DNA from: Ceratothoa steindachneri
Taxonomy: Eukaryota > Arthropoda > Malacostraca > Isopoda > Cymothoidae
Length of the DNA stretch: 64,000 nt
Direction of reading: 5' to 3'
NCBI GenBank assembly: GCA_963969495.1
Contig: OZ018331.1
Span: 152,876,684 to 152,940,683 of the forward strand
The notes under the pieces were generated by a model. It did not search any database and was not told where the DNA came from. It was given only the letters and a program-made list of their open reading frames with translations. A program made the position numbers and the translations under genes. Every line of letters starts with the position of its first letter. Within the stretch, counting starts at the first letter, position 1. Shown piece by piece: positions 14,602 through 25,358 of this stretch.

Positions 14602-14713
14602 TTCTGAAGGGAGTCGGGAGTCGCAGTTACCCAGGGTTTCAAAGGAAGAGAGATAGTGGGAAGGGAAGATGGATTGTGGACGTGATCAGAGGGAATGGTA
14701 AAGATAAAGGAGA

Positions 14714-15519
14714 CTATAAGATATCGTTACCCTCAGGGATTGGGGCTACATCACTACGGGCGAAGGGATCACAATCTCCGCCAGAGGGGAGGTCGGAAGT
14801 AACAGTTACAGGTTTCGAAGGAACAGGGGTAGGGAGAAAAGAGGAAGAGATAGGGTGAAGAGATTCTAGAGAGGAGGATTGCCCACACTTCTCAGAGGTT
14901 AGCTTTCTAGAAGGAGATAAAAGAGTCAGGGGAGGTCTTACACTTGGGCCAGGAGTCACCAGCTATGACTACATTAGAGATGAATGCCTCAGCAGAATCT
15001 ATATAGTCCTGGATGTCATCCAGAGTCTACGGACTGGCATCTAGAGATGGCACACACCCGGCAAGCATGGTGGTATTAAGCAGAGGACAGGAGAGGTGGG
15101 ATATTAGGAGACCGAACTTGCGTCGGGGTGTAAAACAAAGGTGATACAGCAGAGTGGCGGGAGGAAGCACTCCAGCCAGGGAGGGTAGTAGAAAAGATGA
15201 AAGTAGTATACGGAATACCTGGGCAAGGGGAAAGAAAGTTGGATGCCATGGGCAGACCATCGAAGAACCTGGCGCCTGAGGAGATGAATTTATCTAGGAC
15301 CAATTGACAGAGCTCCCGCATATCAACCCTAAGCAGAATCACGGACAGATAAGACCTATTTTCAAAGAGAAATAGGCAACAATTTGAAGAAGATGCACCA
15401 GAGGACTGTCCATAGTTGCTACATCGACGCGAATGGTCGCAGGAATTACCACTGTAGGCCTGCACGCAATACACGCATGCGCAGGGGTGGCGGCAGAGAA
15501 TACTCACATGCCTAAACAT
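14714..15519 (-). pseudogene. I-type LINE ORF1 remnant with degenerate zinc knuckles
   Basis: The minus frame from 15519 carries CVYCVQAYSGNSCDHSRRC, then SNYGQSSGASSSNCCLFLFE. This is the arrangement of tandem CCHC knuckles that ends ORF1 of I-type LINEs, with several Cys/His positions replaced. A Pro/Ser-rich stretch follows in another frame (14959-14714). It is not translatable as it stands. Confidence 0.55.
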
Positions 15520-16555
15520 ATGATAGTTGGTGTATTCACCCTTTATCTATGAATGTCAATGATCCGCTGGCTGGCTACCTTTGACTGAAGTATCTTAATG
15601 TCATAGTACATAAGTTCGCTAGAAAGGATAACACCCTTCACAGTGTTGAATGTTGGGTGAGTTATTAGATAGTAATCTGAGAGCGAGTAAGAGTCTCGAG
15701 CGCTTCGACAAAATCATGTTGGGTCGGGAGTTGATCTTACTACTAGGGTTCCGTCGTTACTGGACCAAATGCGGCTCGGTTCGTCGTATCATACTCTAAA
15801 ATCATCACTGACGTCAAAATTATTAAGTTTGGATAGAGGAATATCAGATTTGTACGAAGGATAAAAAAAACCCGGTGACAATCCAAATAAGGCTACACAT
15901 TGGAGAAAAACGAATGCAACGCGAGAAAACTGGAAGAACTGGGAGGAGCTTTAGAAGCATAAGGAGCAGAAGTCGCAAACTTTTGCGAGGCGGATTGGAG
16001 AGAAGATTACTTATAAACTAAGTAAAAAAACTTCGAAAGCCGGGCTCACCTGCTACTACGAAATTCTATATGTAGAAGCCATGTGCCGGTGAGGAAAGAG
16101 CTTATCTCCCCGTGGCCGCAGAGATACTACATCTGATATACTCCAATAACCACAAGGGGCACAGGCGACAGCACCGGACCAATGGCCGGCCAGGACCCCA
16201 GGTGCTGAATTGACGCCTTAAGCTCACAGACAGAAGTCTCCTGATTAACTGACTGATTGACTGGGCAGAACCAACCTGGCCTCCTGTTTGCACCCAAACC
16301 ACCCCACCTAAGAAGCGTGCCGTCACCTCAAGGCCTCAACTCAGGAGGGAGGCTCAAGTCCAGAATAGGGGCACGTGGCATTACACGCTTTCCACGTGTA
16401 GCGACGCCAGAATTGCAAAGTGAAGTAGGCTCAACGAGGAAACTCACAAATGAGCAACCTGTTGGACTTATGAAATCTTGAAATTGGGCACACATATTAA
16501 CTACTGAAATAATATGCCATGAAGTAGCAACTATAATGTAGAATAAAGCGAAATA

Positions 16556-16556
<1 letters not shown>
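15520..16556. other. no feature recognised
   Basis: About 1 kb between LINE fossils and the LTR element; short frames only. Confidence 0.4.

Positions 16557-16630
<74 letters not shown>
16557..16630. repeat. (TA)n microsatellite at left edge of LTR element
   Basis: A pure TA tract directly abuts the first base of the 5' LTR. A matching tract follows the 3' LTR, so the element probably inserted inside a (TA)n array. This also makes the target duplication unreadable. Confidence 0.97.
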
Positions 16631-16633
<3 letters not shown>

Positions 16634-18101
16634 GATAGAATTAGTTCAGAGCTGCATTCATTTCAACTTCTATCACATTTTATTTAAAACCATGAGGCTA
16701 CCCACGTGCATCTTCGATTCGAGGCTTGGAGTCTTATCAACAGCTACCGAACGCCAATGTTTAAACAAGGAGGTTATCGTCCCCCCCGTTCGCCCCCATA
16801 CGCCGACCTCGCCAGATCGAGTTAGGCTTATGGGCAGATAAGGCATTGTTCCCCGGCTCGGCTGTGCGTTCCCTGGAAGCTTCCACCCCATTCTCCCCCA
16901 CGCCAAGGAGATGTCCTGGCTATTTATATGGAAACTTTACCACTAAGATCAGATTGGAGATCCAGATTTTCGTCGCGAAACATCACCACGACCCTCTCTC
17001 CCTTTGTGCGCCAAGGGACCTCGACCTCGAGATTCACCATCACTTGTCCAGAAGGAGGACAATATTCCTTGAGTGCCAAAGGTTCGAGCCTTTAGTGACG
17101 CCAAGTCCCCAAGGCATCCCCCCCCCCTGTTGTTCAAGGAGAACAGCATTAGAACAGCCATTGTTCGTTTTGAGCCCTTCGCCAAGAAACGGGTCTCATC
17201 CCCCCCCCCTGTTGTTCAAGGAGAACAGCATTAGAACAGCCATTGTTCGTTTTGAGCCCTTCGCCAAGAAACGGTTCTCACCCCCCCCCCCCTGTTGTTC
17301 AAGGAGAACAGCATTAGAACAGCCATTGTTCTTTTTGAGCCCTTCGCCAAGAAACGGTTCTCATCCCCCCCTGTTGTTCAAGGAGAACAACATTAGAACA
17401 GCCATTGTTCGTTTTGAGCCCTTCGCCAAGAAACGGTTCTCACCCCCCCTGTTGTTCAAAGGAGAACAACATTAGAACAGCCATTGTTCTTGAGCCCGTA
17501 GAAAAGAGACGGTTCTCATCCCCCCCCTTTGTTCAGAAGAGAACAACCTAGAACAGCCATTGTTCGTCAAGCCGTTCGTCGAGTAACGGTTCTCCTTTCC
17601 AAGACGCCACGTCAGGATCCTTTTATCCCCCCCCTTCGGCTGGAACTCGCCAGCGGACCGAATATTCCTTCAAGTACCTTCCACTGCACCCTAATGAAGT
17701 TACGTAAGCCAAGCGTCACCTTTTGAGTATTGATCCCTTATTTGTCAATTCTATCCTGTGCTTTAAATGGTTTATCGAACCATCCCATCTCTTTAACTCC
17801 ATATTTGTTTTACCTTTTTTGATCCCTTAAATCCTTGGATTAGCCCGAGTCTCCACGACCCTTTCCATTCTGTTTGTCAATATTTTCCGTTTTTGTGTTT
17901 TGTTTATAGTTATTATTAATAAAACTCTATTTTATTAATGATAGCAATATTATTATCCTTGAGCTCAGTTCCACTTCTTAAGCATTTTGAAGATACATAA
18001 TATCGGCCGCCAGACAGTAAAAACGCACTCTAGAGATAATTAAGGAAGTTCCCTCAACGAATAGTGATATATGGTATATCGTCGGGAGTCATTCTACGAC
18101 A
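16631..18101 (+). repeat. 5' LTR (1471 bp)
   Basis: TG...CA ends. It contains a TATA-like TATTTATATGG near 16919, six ~80-bp tandem units between ~17118 and 17600, and a poly(A) signal AATAAA at 17918-17923. The LTR end is followed by (TA)n and a primer-site-like TGGTATCAGG. Confidence 0.95.
17118..17605 (+). repeat. six ~80-bp tandem units inside the 5' LTR
   Basis: Each unit is a C-tract (6-12 C), then TGTTGTTCAAGGAGAACA, an inverted motif AGAACAGCCATTGTTC, and GCCAAGAAACGGTTCTC. The last two units are more diverged. C-tract lengths differ between units and between the two LTRs. Open frames across it repeat every ~80 bp and are not coding. Confidence 0.93.
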
Positions 18102-18137
18102 TATATATATATATATACTATTTAATTTGGTATCAGG
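18102..18137 (+). promoter_or_regulatory. putative primer-binding site behind a short (TA)n tract
   Basis: TGGTATCAGG at 18128-18137 resembles a tRNA 3'-end complement (TGG start) used to prime minus-strand synthesis. It lies 26 bp from the LTR end instead of the usual 0-5 bp because of a (TA)n run at 18102-18118. The assignment is tentative. Confidence 0.4.
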
Positions 18138-18440
18138 TGTGTAAGGTTTAACGCTATATCTTTGCAAACACTGGTCTCAGTCAAGTAAAGCATAGTGTTA
18201 TTCGTTACAATAATAGAATATAGTAGTTCCCTTTTGTTTTAACGATTGCTATCCCCTTTTTTTTAAACTTAAGAAGCTGGAGTAGCTCAAGGAACGGTTA
18301 TAATAAGTTGTTTGTGTTTTTTTGTGATTTTAGTCAGTGGTTATTTAGAGTAAGAAACCAAGTACGAATAGGTCAGTGCCCATATTTAGGTAGGCTAATT
18401 CTATAGAGGCATAATTCTTGTTGCGAGGAATTTTAGTTGG

Positions 18441-18812
18441 TTGACTAGTGCGCCCCCAAGTGCAAAGATGACTCCGTTCGAAATCTTTAAAGCGCAAGGA
18501 GAGTCCTGTGGACTTTCCGGAAAAGAACTAATTGAGTACATTCAAGAGGAGCAAAGAAAAGAGGAAGAAAGAGAAAGGGAAAGAGTAATCCGACGAGAGG
18601 AACGTGTAAGAGAAATACAACGAGAAGAAAGAAAAAGAGAGGAACGGATAAGACAAGCTGACCATCAGATTGAATTAGCTCGGATTGAAGCAGAATTTCA
18701 AAGAAAAATGGAATTAATAGAAAGGAATAGAGTAATCCGACGAGAATACGAGAAAAAAAAATCCAACGAGAAGAAAGAAGGACGGACTCGCGCCCCTTCC
18801 CAGGAAAGCTGA
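18441..18812 (+). pseudogene. gag N-terminal fragment (charged coiled coil)
   Basis: A 123-codon frame starts MTSAPPSAKMTPFEIFK, then LSGKELIEYIQEEQ. It continues as a highly charged Glu/Arg/Lys helix with strong coiled-coil character. This layout is usual for the N-terminal part of arthropod Gypsy Gag proteins. A complete Gag would follow with matrix/capsid regions of several hundred residues. Here the frame ends and the next recognisable part, a zinc knuckle, lies only ~110 bp downstream, so the capsid region has been deleted. Confidence 0.7.
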
Positions 18813-18859
18813 CAAAGTTTCCGAGCCCCGTAAAACCCCCAAACTTCTTTCCCCAAAAC

Positions 18860-20624
18860 CAACAACGGGACTCCAAACCTCCCGTTAAGACTTCTCCTCC
18901 ATCTCTCTTCCCGAAGCGACCAACCATATGCTTCACCTGTGGTGCAGAAAACCACATGAGCTGGAATTGCCCCAAAAATTCTAGGCTTAAAAGCGGACCA
19001 GCCCACCAAGTTCACCAGATTAATGCGACCCCGGCTCCCCCGGTGGTGCAGACCCAAGCAGAAACTTCTCCCCCTCCGTCAGGCCACCAGGTAAATTTTG
19101 TTTTTGGTAAAAGTTCATCGGGAACTTTGAAATATGAGGAGGGCAGCGTGGACAGCTGTCGAGTATCGACTCTCGTCAGGGACACAGGATGTACGTGCTT
19201 CATCGTGTCCGACGAACTCCTCCCAGTGGCCTCTAACCACGAAAAATTTGCGGTGGTTCATGACCAACTTGGGCGGGCGAACCGATTCCCCGTCGCTAGA
19301 TGTTACCTGCAGTGTCAATATTATAATGGCTGGGCTGAAGTCATTGTAGCACCCATAAAATTCTGTTCCGTACTTATAGGACAGAGCCCCCAAGTAAGTT
19401 TCGACCCTGTGTTTCAGGCCGCCCTTCCTCAAGGCCGAGATAAGAAAGAAGCCCAGGAGCCCAGAACCCCGATACCGTCCGATTTCTCGGAGACCCCTAA
19501 CCAGGACTTTAGGACGGCAAAAGAGGAGTGTGAATCACTAACAGCCTTAGGTGATAAGGCCCAAGACAAGGACACGGAGACTGTCCGTGGACCCCAAGAA
19601 AAAAAGAACCCCCAACGCGCCCATGGAGATACCTTCGTAGAACTGGACGAAGCATCGGCGCTTGAAGAGGATTGCCCTGCGGAGTCCCTTAATGTAATCC
19701 AGACAGTGTGCATCCAACCTGATGCCGATTACCCTCCTCCTTCCCTACCAGGCGAGTCTTTAGAACCCTCTGACCTGGATAGTGACGCGCAGCTGACACC
19801 ACGTCCGAAGAGTCAGCTCCAAGAACTAATTAAATGGAATCACCATTTACCCGCCCTATTAGCTCTTTTCGAGCAACTGCGTGAAAATGGCCTCACCATT
19901 GGCCCCAGCAAATGCCAGTTTGCCCACGAAACCATCAAATATTTGGGTTTCAAAATAGGACAAAGCAAGTCAGGTCCCCACGAGAACAAGATTAAGGCAA
20001 TCGCCGACATGCCCCTCCCGATTACAAAGAAGCCATTAAGATCGATCCTAGGATCAGCTTCTCCCTATCAGCGATTTGTTCCGAATTTCGCTGCAATTTC
20101 GGCCCCCCTATGCCCCCTTCAGGAATAGAATTTCCCCGATCGTTTACGTTGGAATGATGTCGCTGTTTCCCATTTTAATCAGCTCAAAAGTAAGTTCATT
20201 TCTGCCCCCATTTTTAAGTTGCCCAACCCGGAAAAATCCTTTGGGGTTAAGACCGACGTGATCAACGAGAGCATTGGAGGTGTACTTCTTCAATACGTGG
20301 ATGACAGAACGAGTCATCCAGTTGCATATGCTAGTCGTCAATTATTACCACGCGGAAAGAGATATGCCACTAGAGAAAAGATAGCTCTATCAATTATCTG
20401 GGTCATAGACAAATTCAAGCTGTACTTGATATGTAAAGATTTTCAAATAGGAACCGACCACCGTCCGTTAGCCTATATTAGGAATTTGAGACACTCAAAC
20501 GGCCGCATCATGCGCTGGAGTTTACTCTTGCAAGAGTATCAGTTTAAAATAAATTAGATTAAAGGTTCCGATAACCAGGTCGCTGACGCCCTCAGTAGAA
20601 ATGCGTTACCGAATAGCGTAGAAT
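18860..20624 (+). pseudogene. gag zinc knuckle - protease - RT end - RNase H, with deletions and two stops
   Basis: One frame runs through this region. A CCHC knuckle (CFTCGAENHMSWNC) near 18930-18972 is followed by a retropepsin-like segment with the active-site triad in VRDTGCTCFIVSDELL, around 19180. An acidic linker comes next, then the extreme C-terminal part of RT (ENGLTIGPSKCQFAHETIKY and LGFKIGQSKSG). TAG at 20126 interrupts before KSFGVKTDVINESIGGVLLQ, the RNase H start, with GTDHRPLAYI near 20455. TAG at 20555 precedes IKGSDNQVADALSRN. The RT catalytic box and the whole integrase are absent. The protein cannot replicate the element. Confidence 0.85.
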
Positions 20625-21039
20625 AATTGTATTCATAGGATTAGTATCTCCATGTAGGTATATACCGTCTTGTACGACTTAATTTAAGATTCTTTTGTAA
20701 TATAATTAATTAATGTATATATCTGAATTTTGTAACGCTCAATGTCTAATTTTTTTGTATGTCTATATATTTGTTCTTATTAATTTACGTATAAATTATT
20801 TTGTCCCGTATGTCCTAAGTTTATATCATTTCATTGTTCCATGCCCTTTTTTTTTTTTTTTTGATTAAGTTGTATTAAAGGTTATTTTCCCCCGTAATCT
20901 AAAGATCAAAATATTCATGTATTGAGGTAATAATAGTTAGGTGCAGGAAGATACGGTTGGTACAAGAAAACGAGTTCCCTACAACGGAGCTCTATCGTTG
21001 TCCCTTCTCTCTTTTTTTTTCGAAGTGACAACTTCCCCT

Positions 21040-21051
21040 GGAATGGAGGGG
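21040..21051 (+). other. polypurine tract
   Basis: GGAATGGAGGGG immediately precedes the TG of the 3' LTR, the expected position and composition for the plus-strand primer of an LTR retrotransposon. Confidence 0.75.
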
Positions 21052-22513
21052 TGTGATAGAACGAGTTCAGAGCTGCATTCATTTCAACTTCTATCACATT
21101 TTATTTAAAACCATGAGGCTCCCCACGTGCATCTTCGATTCGAGGCTTGGAGTCTTATCAACAGCTACCGGACGCCAATGTTTAAACAAGGAGGTTATCG
21201 TCCCCCCCGTTCGCCCCCATACGCCGACCTCGCCAGATCGAGTTAGGCTTATGGGCAGATAAGGCATTGTTCCCCGGCTCGGCTGTGCGTTCCCTCGAAG
21301 CTTCCACCCCATTCCCCCCCACGCCAAGGAGATGTCCTGGCTATTTATATGGAAACTTTACCACTAAGATCAGATTGGAGATCCAGATTTTCGTCGCGAA
21401 ACATCACCACGACCCTCTCTCCCTTTGTGCGCCAAGGGACCTCGACCTCGAGATTCACCATCACTTGTCCAGAAGGAGGACAATATTCCTTGAGTGCCAA
21501 AGGTTCGAGCCTTTAGTGACGCCAAGTCCCCAAGGCATCCCCCCCCTGTTGTTCAAGGAGAACAGCATTAGAACAGCCATTGTTCGTTTTGAGCCCTTCG
21601 CCAAGAAACGGGTCTCATCCCCCCCCTGTTGTTCAAGGAGAACAGCATTAGAACAGCCATTGTTCGTTTTGAGCCCTTCGCCAAGAAACGGTTCTCATCC
21701 CCCCCCCCCTGTTGTTCAAGGAGAACAGCATTAGAACAGCCATTGTTCGTTTTGAGCCCTTCGCCAAGAAACGGTTCTCATCCCCCCCTGTTGTTCAAGG
21801 AGAACAACATTAGAACAGCCATTGTTCGTTTTGAGCCCTTCGCCAAGAAACGGTTCTCACCCCCCCTGTTGTTCAAAGGAGAACAACATTAGAACAGCCA
21901 TTGTTCTTGAGCCCGTAGACAAGAGACGGTTCTCATCCCCCCCTTTGTTCAGAAGAGAACAACCTAGAACAGCCATTGTTCGTCAAGCCGTTCGTCGAGT
22001 AACGGTTCTCCTTTCCAAGACGCCACGTCAGGATCCTTTTATCCCCCCCCTTCGGCTGGAACTCGCCAGCGGACCGAATATTCCTTCAAGTACCTTCCAC
22101 TGCACCCTAATGAAGTTACGTAAGCCAAGCGTCACCTTTTGAGTATTGATCCCTTATTTGTCAATTCTATCCTGTGCTTTAAATGGTTTATCGAACCATC
22201 CCATCTCTTTAACTCCATATTTGTTTTCCTTTTTTTGATCCCTTAAATCCTTGGATTAGCCCGAGTCTCCACGACCCTTTCCATTCTGTTTGTCAATATT
22301 TTCCGTTTTTGTGTTTTGTTTATAGTTATTATTAATAAAACTCTATTTTATTAATGATAGCAATATTATTATCCTTGAGCTCAGTTCCACTTCTTAAGCA
22401 TTTTGAAGATACATAATATCGGCCGCCAGACAGTAAAAACGCACTCTAGAGATAATTAAGGAAGTTCCCTCAACGAATAGTGATATATGGTATATCGTCG
22501 GGAGTCATTCTAC

Positions 22514-22517
<4 letters not shown>
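21052..22517 (+). repeat. 3' LTR (1466 bp)
   Basis: Near-identical to the 5' LTR, including six tandem units (~21538-22010) and AATAAA at 22334-22339. The differences are a handful of substitutions and C-tract length changes. Confidence 0.95.

Positions 22518-22559
<42 letters not shown>
22516..22559. repeat. (TA)n microsatellite at right edge of LTR element
   Basis: A pure TA tract that continues from the 3' LTR end; the partner of the tract at 16557-16630. Confidence 0.95.
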
Positions 22560-22561
<2 letters not shown>

Positions 22562-23560
22562 GTTAAATCACAATTGTACATGTATTATGATAAATATTAG
22601 TGTAAGAAGGCAAGCGAATAGTTGGAGTTTCTCAGCGAATGCACAAACATACACAAGCGAGGTAACAGCTGCGAGCCGAAAGGTCTCGAAACAAGATAAC
22701 GAGGCAGACGGAACAGAGTCAGGTTTGACCAGCTAAAGTTGAGATGGACCTGCAAAACGCAAAATCAATTTGCTATCACCTTGCTATTGATGCTAGTGCG
22801 GATGCGGCCAAATGTGTCTACAATGAAACACATATACCCTTTGACTCCGCCCAGCAGTCTCATCAATGGAACAAACGAACATATTTTATCCTATGAGGTT
22901 CCGCCTCGCGCTCTGATTAAGGATAGCTAAGTCACGCCCCCTTAATGGAGGTTCATATAAATAAGACAGGCAGAGAATTCCCAAGAATAACATCACTATT
23001 ATTAGTAGGATACATTCATCTCTGTTGATTCCGGATTCACATTAATCTTATTAGCGTCACGAGTCCATTCCTCGTCTTTAAATCCAGCCGTCCTTATTCC
23101 CAATTATCTTACGTAGAGGGAAACTTACAACAAAACCGTATAAGACTCGACTCTCTCGCTTGTCCCATTTAAGGTAGACCTAAGGCAAGAATAAAGCCTA
23201 CAAAACACCATTTAACTTTCGAGTCCTTCCTTTAACCCAGTGATAACTAAGTTACCATTCGAACTTAGCCTATAAACGGATTCCCCGTAAGAACTTTGGG
23301 AGTCAGAGCAAACTCACCAGTGAGAACCCAAACGCCTTCGTCTGACACCCCTTTATTGGTAACCCAGGCTTACCCCTAGTAATTCTTCCTTTTAACTGGT
23401 ACTCGCCCGGCATCTCATTGCACGTTCAGCCGTTCTCTTGTAAAGACGTTTTATCTGTGTTCCTACAAAAAAAATTACAATTGTGTCGTGCCCAAACCTT
23501 TGTGCCGTCGTAAAGTGAGATAGATAGAAATTACATTCCGTGTCTGATATACGTTCCGTA
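22560..23560 (+). promoter_or_regulatory. promoter-like sequence, possible solo LTR or LINE 5' region
   Basis: TATAAATA lies near 22956 and AATAAAGCC near 23190. This is an arrangement seen in LTRs, but no paired copy and no clear TG...CA bounds were found. It could equally be the 5' untranslated region of the CR1-type LINE that follows. Confidence 0.3.
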
Positions 23561-23614
23561 GCTCTATAAATTTCAATTTCATTCGTGACATTTTAAATAA
23601 GCTCGTGTTTTACA

Positions 23615-23764
23615 ATGCCTATCGTCAAATTTGATTGTTTTTGCTGTCGGGCTTCATTTAATGAGGATATTTACGTCCCCACAAACCCTGATAACGTTAT
23701 AATATGTCACTTTTGTCTTTTAGACGAGGCATTCGAGGAAAAATTAGCAAACGCGATTAAATAA
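23615..23764 (+). pseudogene. ORF1 N-terminal zinc ribbon of the CR1-type LINE
   Basis: A 49-codon frame from ATG 23615 contains CFCC (residues 8-11) and, ~20 residues later, CHFC (31-34), a four-cysteine zinc-ribbon or PHD-like pattern. It ends at TAA 23762-23764, but the same frame stays open beyond the stop (RLEVNSVNRYVVATRRKIDE), so the stop is probably a nonsense mutation within a longer ORF1. Confidence 0.65.
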
Positions 23765-24624
23765 ATTAGATTAGAAGTAAACTCTGTCAATAGATACGTA
23801 GTGGCAACGAGACGTAAGATAGACGAACTGGCAAACCGTGTGTGGGCATCCGTTGATGAAGGGCGAGGGAGGGAAAATCACGTTCAAAGCCGCAGATCGA
23901 GGCGTATAGAGAGTAGAGACTCGCAATGGATTACCAATGAGGAAGCGCGGATAATAAATTCTTATAACCTTTGGAATCATAATTTAGGCCGGTTAGAAAT
24001 GAAGCTAGACCAACGAGGGCAACAGACCGTTTTGAAATACCATGCTCTAATCCATTCGCTTTGTTAACTCCAATTGAGAGGGGAAACAGAGAGCATTCTA
24101 ATCGAGGACTCTTAAAACAAGAACCAGGATTTGTAATTCAAAGCAAGTAATACGGCTAAGCGTAAGAAAATCTGCCTACCGGCGCGGGGGGAGGGTATAA
24201 TCACGTGGTAAGAGAAATAGAAAATCTGAACGAGCAGTGCGAAGATCGAGATATCCCAATCCTCATGGGAGGAAATGATGTACATCGATTCGACCAAACT
24301 TCAACTGAAATTGTTCACCGAGCTAGGGACCTAATTATAGCGGCCAAAGCGAAGGCGACTAAGGTGTGGGGCCATTGGGATAATTCCGAGATTAAAATCT
24401 ACTCTAAGAATGCAGTCAAGGTCAATCTACACTAATGAATTTCTTAAACGTTTATGTCAGGAAATGGGGGTTAAGTTTTACAATTTTTGGAATGATTTTC
24501 AGGACCAGCTGTCACTTTTCCATAGTGATTGCATTCATTTGAATCAAATCATTAATTCGAAGCTTGGTAGAATTATTCATAAAATCCTCCGCAATCTTTA
24601 TGGCCCGGAAGTTATTTGTCCCTG
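23765..24624 (+). pseudogene. ORF1 remainder with SGNH esterase-like domain
   Basis: After a charged linker (23765-24066), frames near 24205-24624 carry MGGNDVHRFD, which matches the 'G-x-N-D' block of SGNH hydrolases. LKRLCQEMGVKFYNFWNDF then SDCIHLNQIINSKLGRIIH follow; the latter is equivalent to the catalytic 'D-x-x-H-L' block. This esterase module is a known component of CR1-clade ORF1. The domain is split by a frameshift near 24420. Confidence 0.75.
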
Positions 24625-24639
24625 AGGCACAAATTCGCC

Positions 24640-25358
24640 GGACGGATCTACGCAAATCTTAGGAGTTTAAGGAACAAACTACTCGAATTTAAAGCCATGA
24701 TCCAAAAGGGTGATTACGATATCGTGTGTATTAGTGAGACGTGATTGAATAAAATTTCTAGAGACTTAATTGCGGAATTTAATATAGAAGGGTACAAAAT
24801 CCATAACAAAGACCGCGTAACTGGGAGAGACGTTGGAGTTTTAGATTCCGTAAAAGAGGGAATAAATACAACAACGAAGTTCCGCTAATTGAGTTCGAGT
24901 GTGCTAAAAATAATAAAATTAACTTAGCCGTACTACTCTTTGAGTGCCTTTCATCTATGATGAGAAAAGGAAAACCAATAATTTGTAAGAATTTCAATTA
25001 CCCTGACGTTAATTATACAAACTATATTTCAGATTAAGTTGGGGAGAGATTGGTAAATTTCATTCAGGTTAATTTTCTTAGTCAAAAAGTAGAGGAACCT
25101 ATGCGTGATCAAAATATAATTTATTTAATTATCTCAACAGAGGAGGCTTTGGTAGAAAACGTTTGCGTGGGTGAGCATTTAGTGACGAGTGACCATAATG
25201 TAATTAGGTTCTAAATTAATACAAGCGTAGAGATAAAAGAGAGTCCACAACTAATCCCACGATTTGTGAATTGCTATTTAGAAACCTTTCGTGACCGGAT
25301 TAGAAGGATAAACTGGAGAAGAAGTATTTTTTATAATAGTTACAGTACAGAGCATGTA
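24640..25358 (+). pseudogene. CR1-type ORF2, endonuclease part
   Basis: The frame near 24660-24790 reads RNKLLEFKAMI, DIVCISET, stop, LNKISRD. This corresponds to the 'D-I-I-x-I-T-E-T-W-L' block of the apurinic-like endonuclease with Trp replaced by TGA. A degraded NFNYPDVNY near 25000 matches the 'GDFNYPDIDW' block. Further stops occur throughout. The MITE insertion follows directly. Confidence 0.72.

Larger units (their letters stand above)
16631..22517 (+). mobile_element. Gypsy-type LTR retrotransposon, internally deleted, 5887 bp
   Basis: Two direct repeats (16631-18101 and 21052-22517) begin TGTGATAGAA and end TTCTACGACA. They enclose ~2.95 kb encoding gag fragments, an aspartic protease, the end of RT and RNase H. 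The order PR-RT-RNase H and the RNase H type place it in the Ty3/Gypsy group. No integrase and no RT catalytic core are present, and the gag capsid region is much shortened, so the element is non-autonomous. LTRs differ by roughly ten substitutions by eye, implying a fairly recent insertion. The internal frame also has stops at 20126 and 20555. Confidence 0.93.

Noticed and set aside
16846..17475. 209-codon frame and its twins at 21267-21892
   Set aside because: They lie inside the LTR tandem units and only repeat the ~80-bp unit in translation.
18487..19057. Long minus-strand frames opposite gag
   Set aside because: They are antisense to the Glu/Arg-rich coiled coil and translate to Leu/Phe-rich sequence without motifs.
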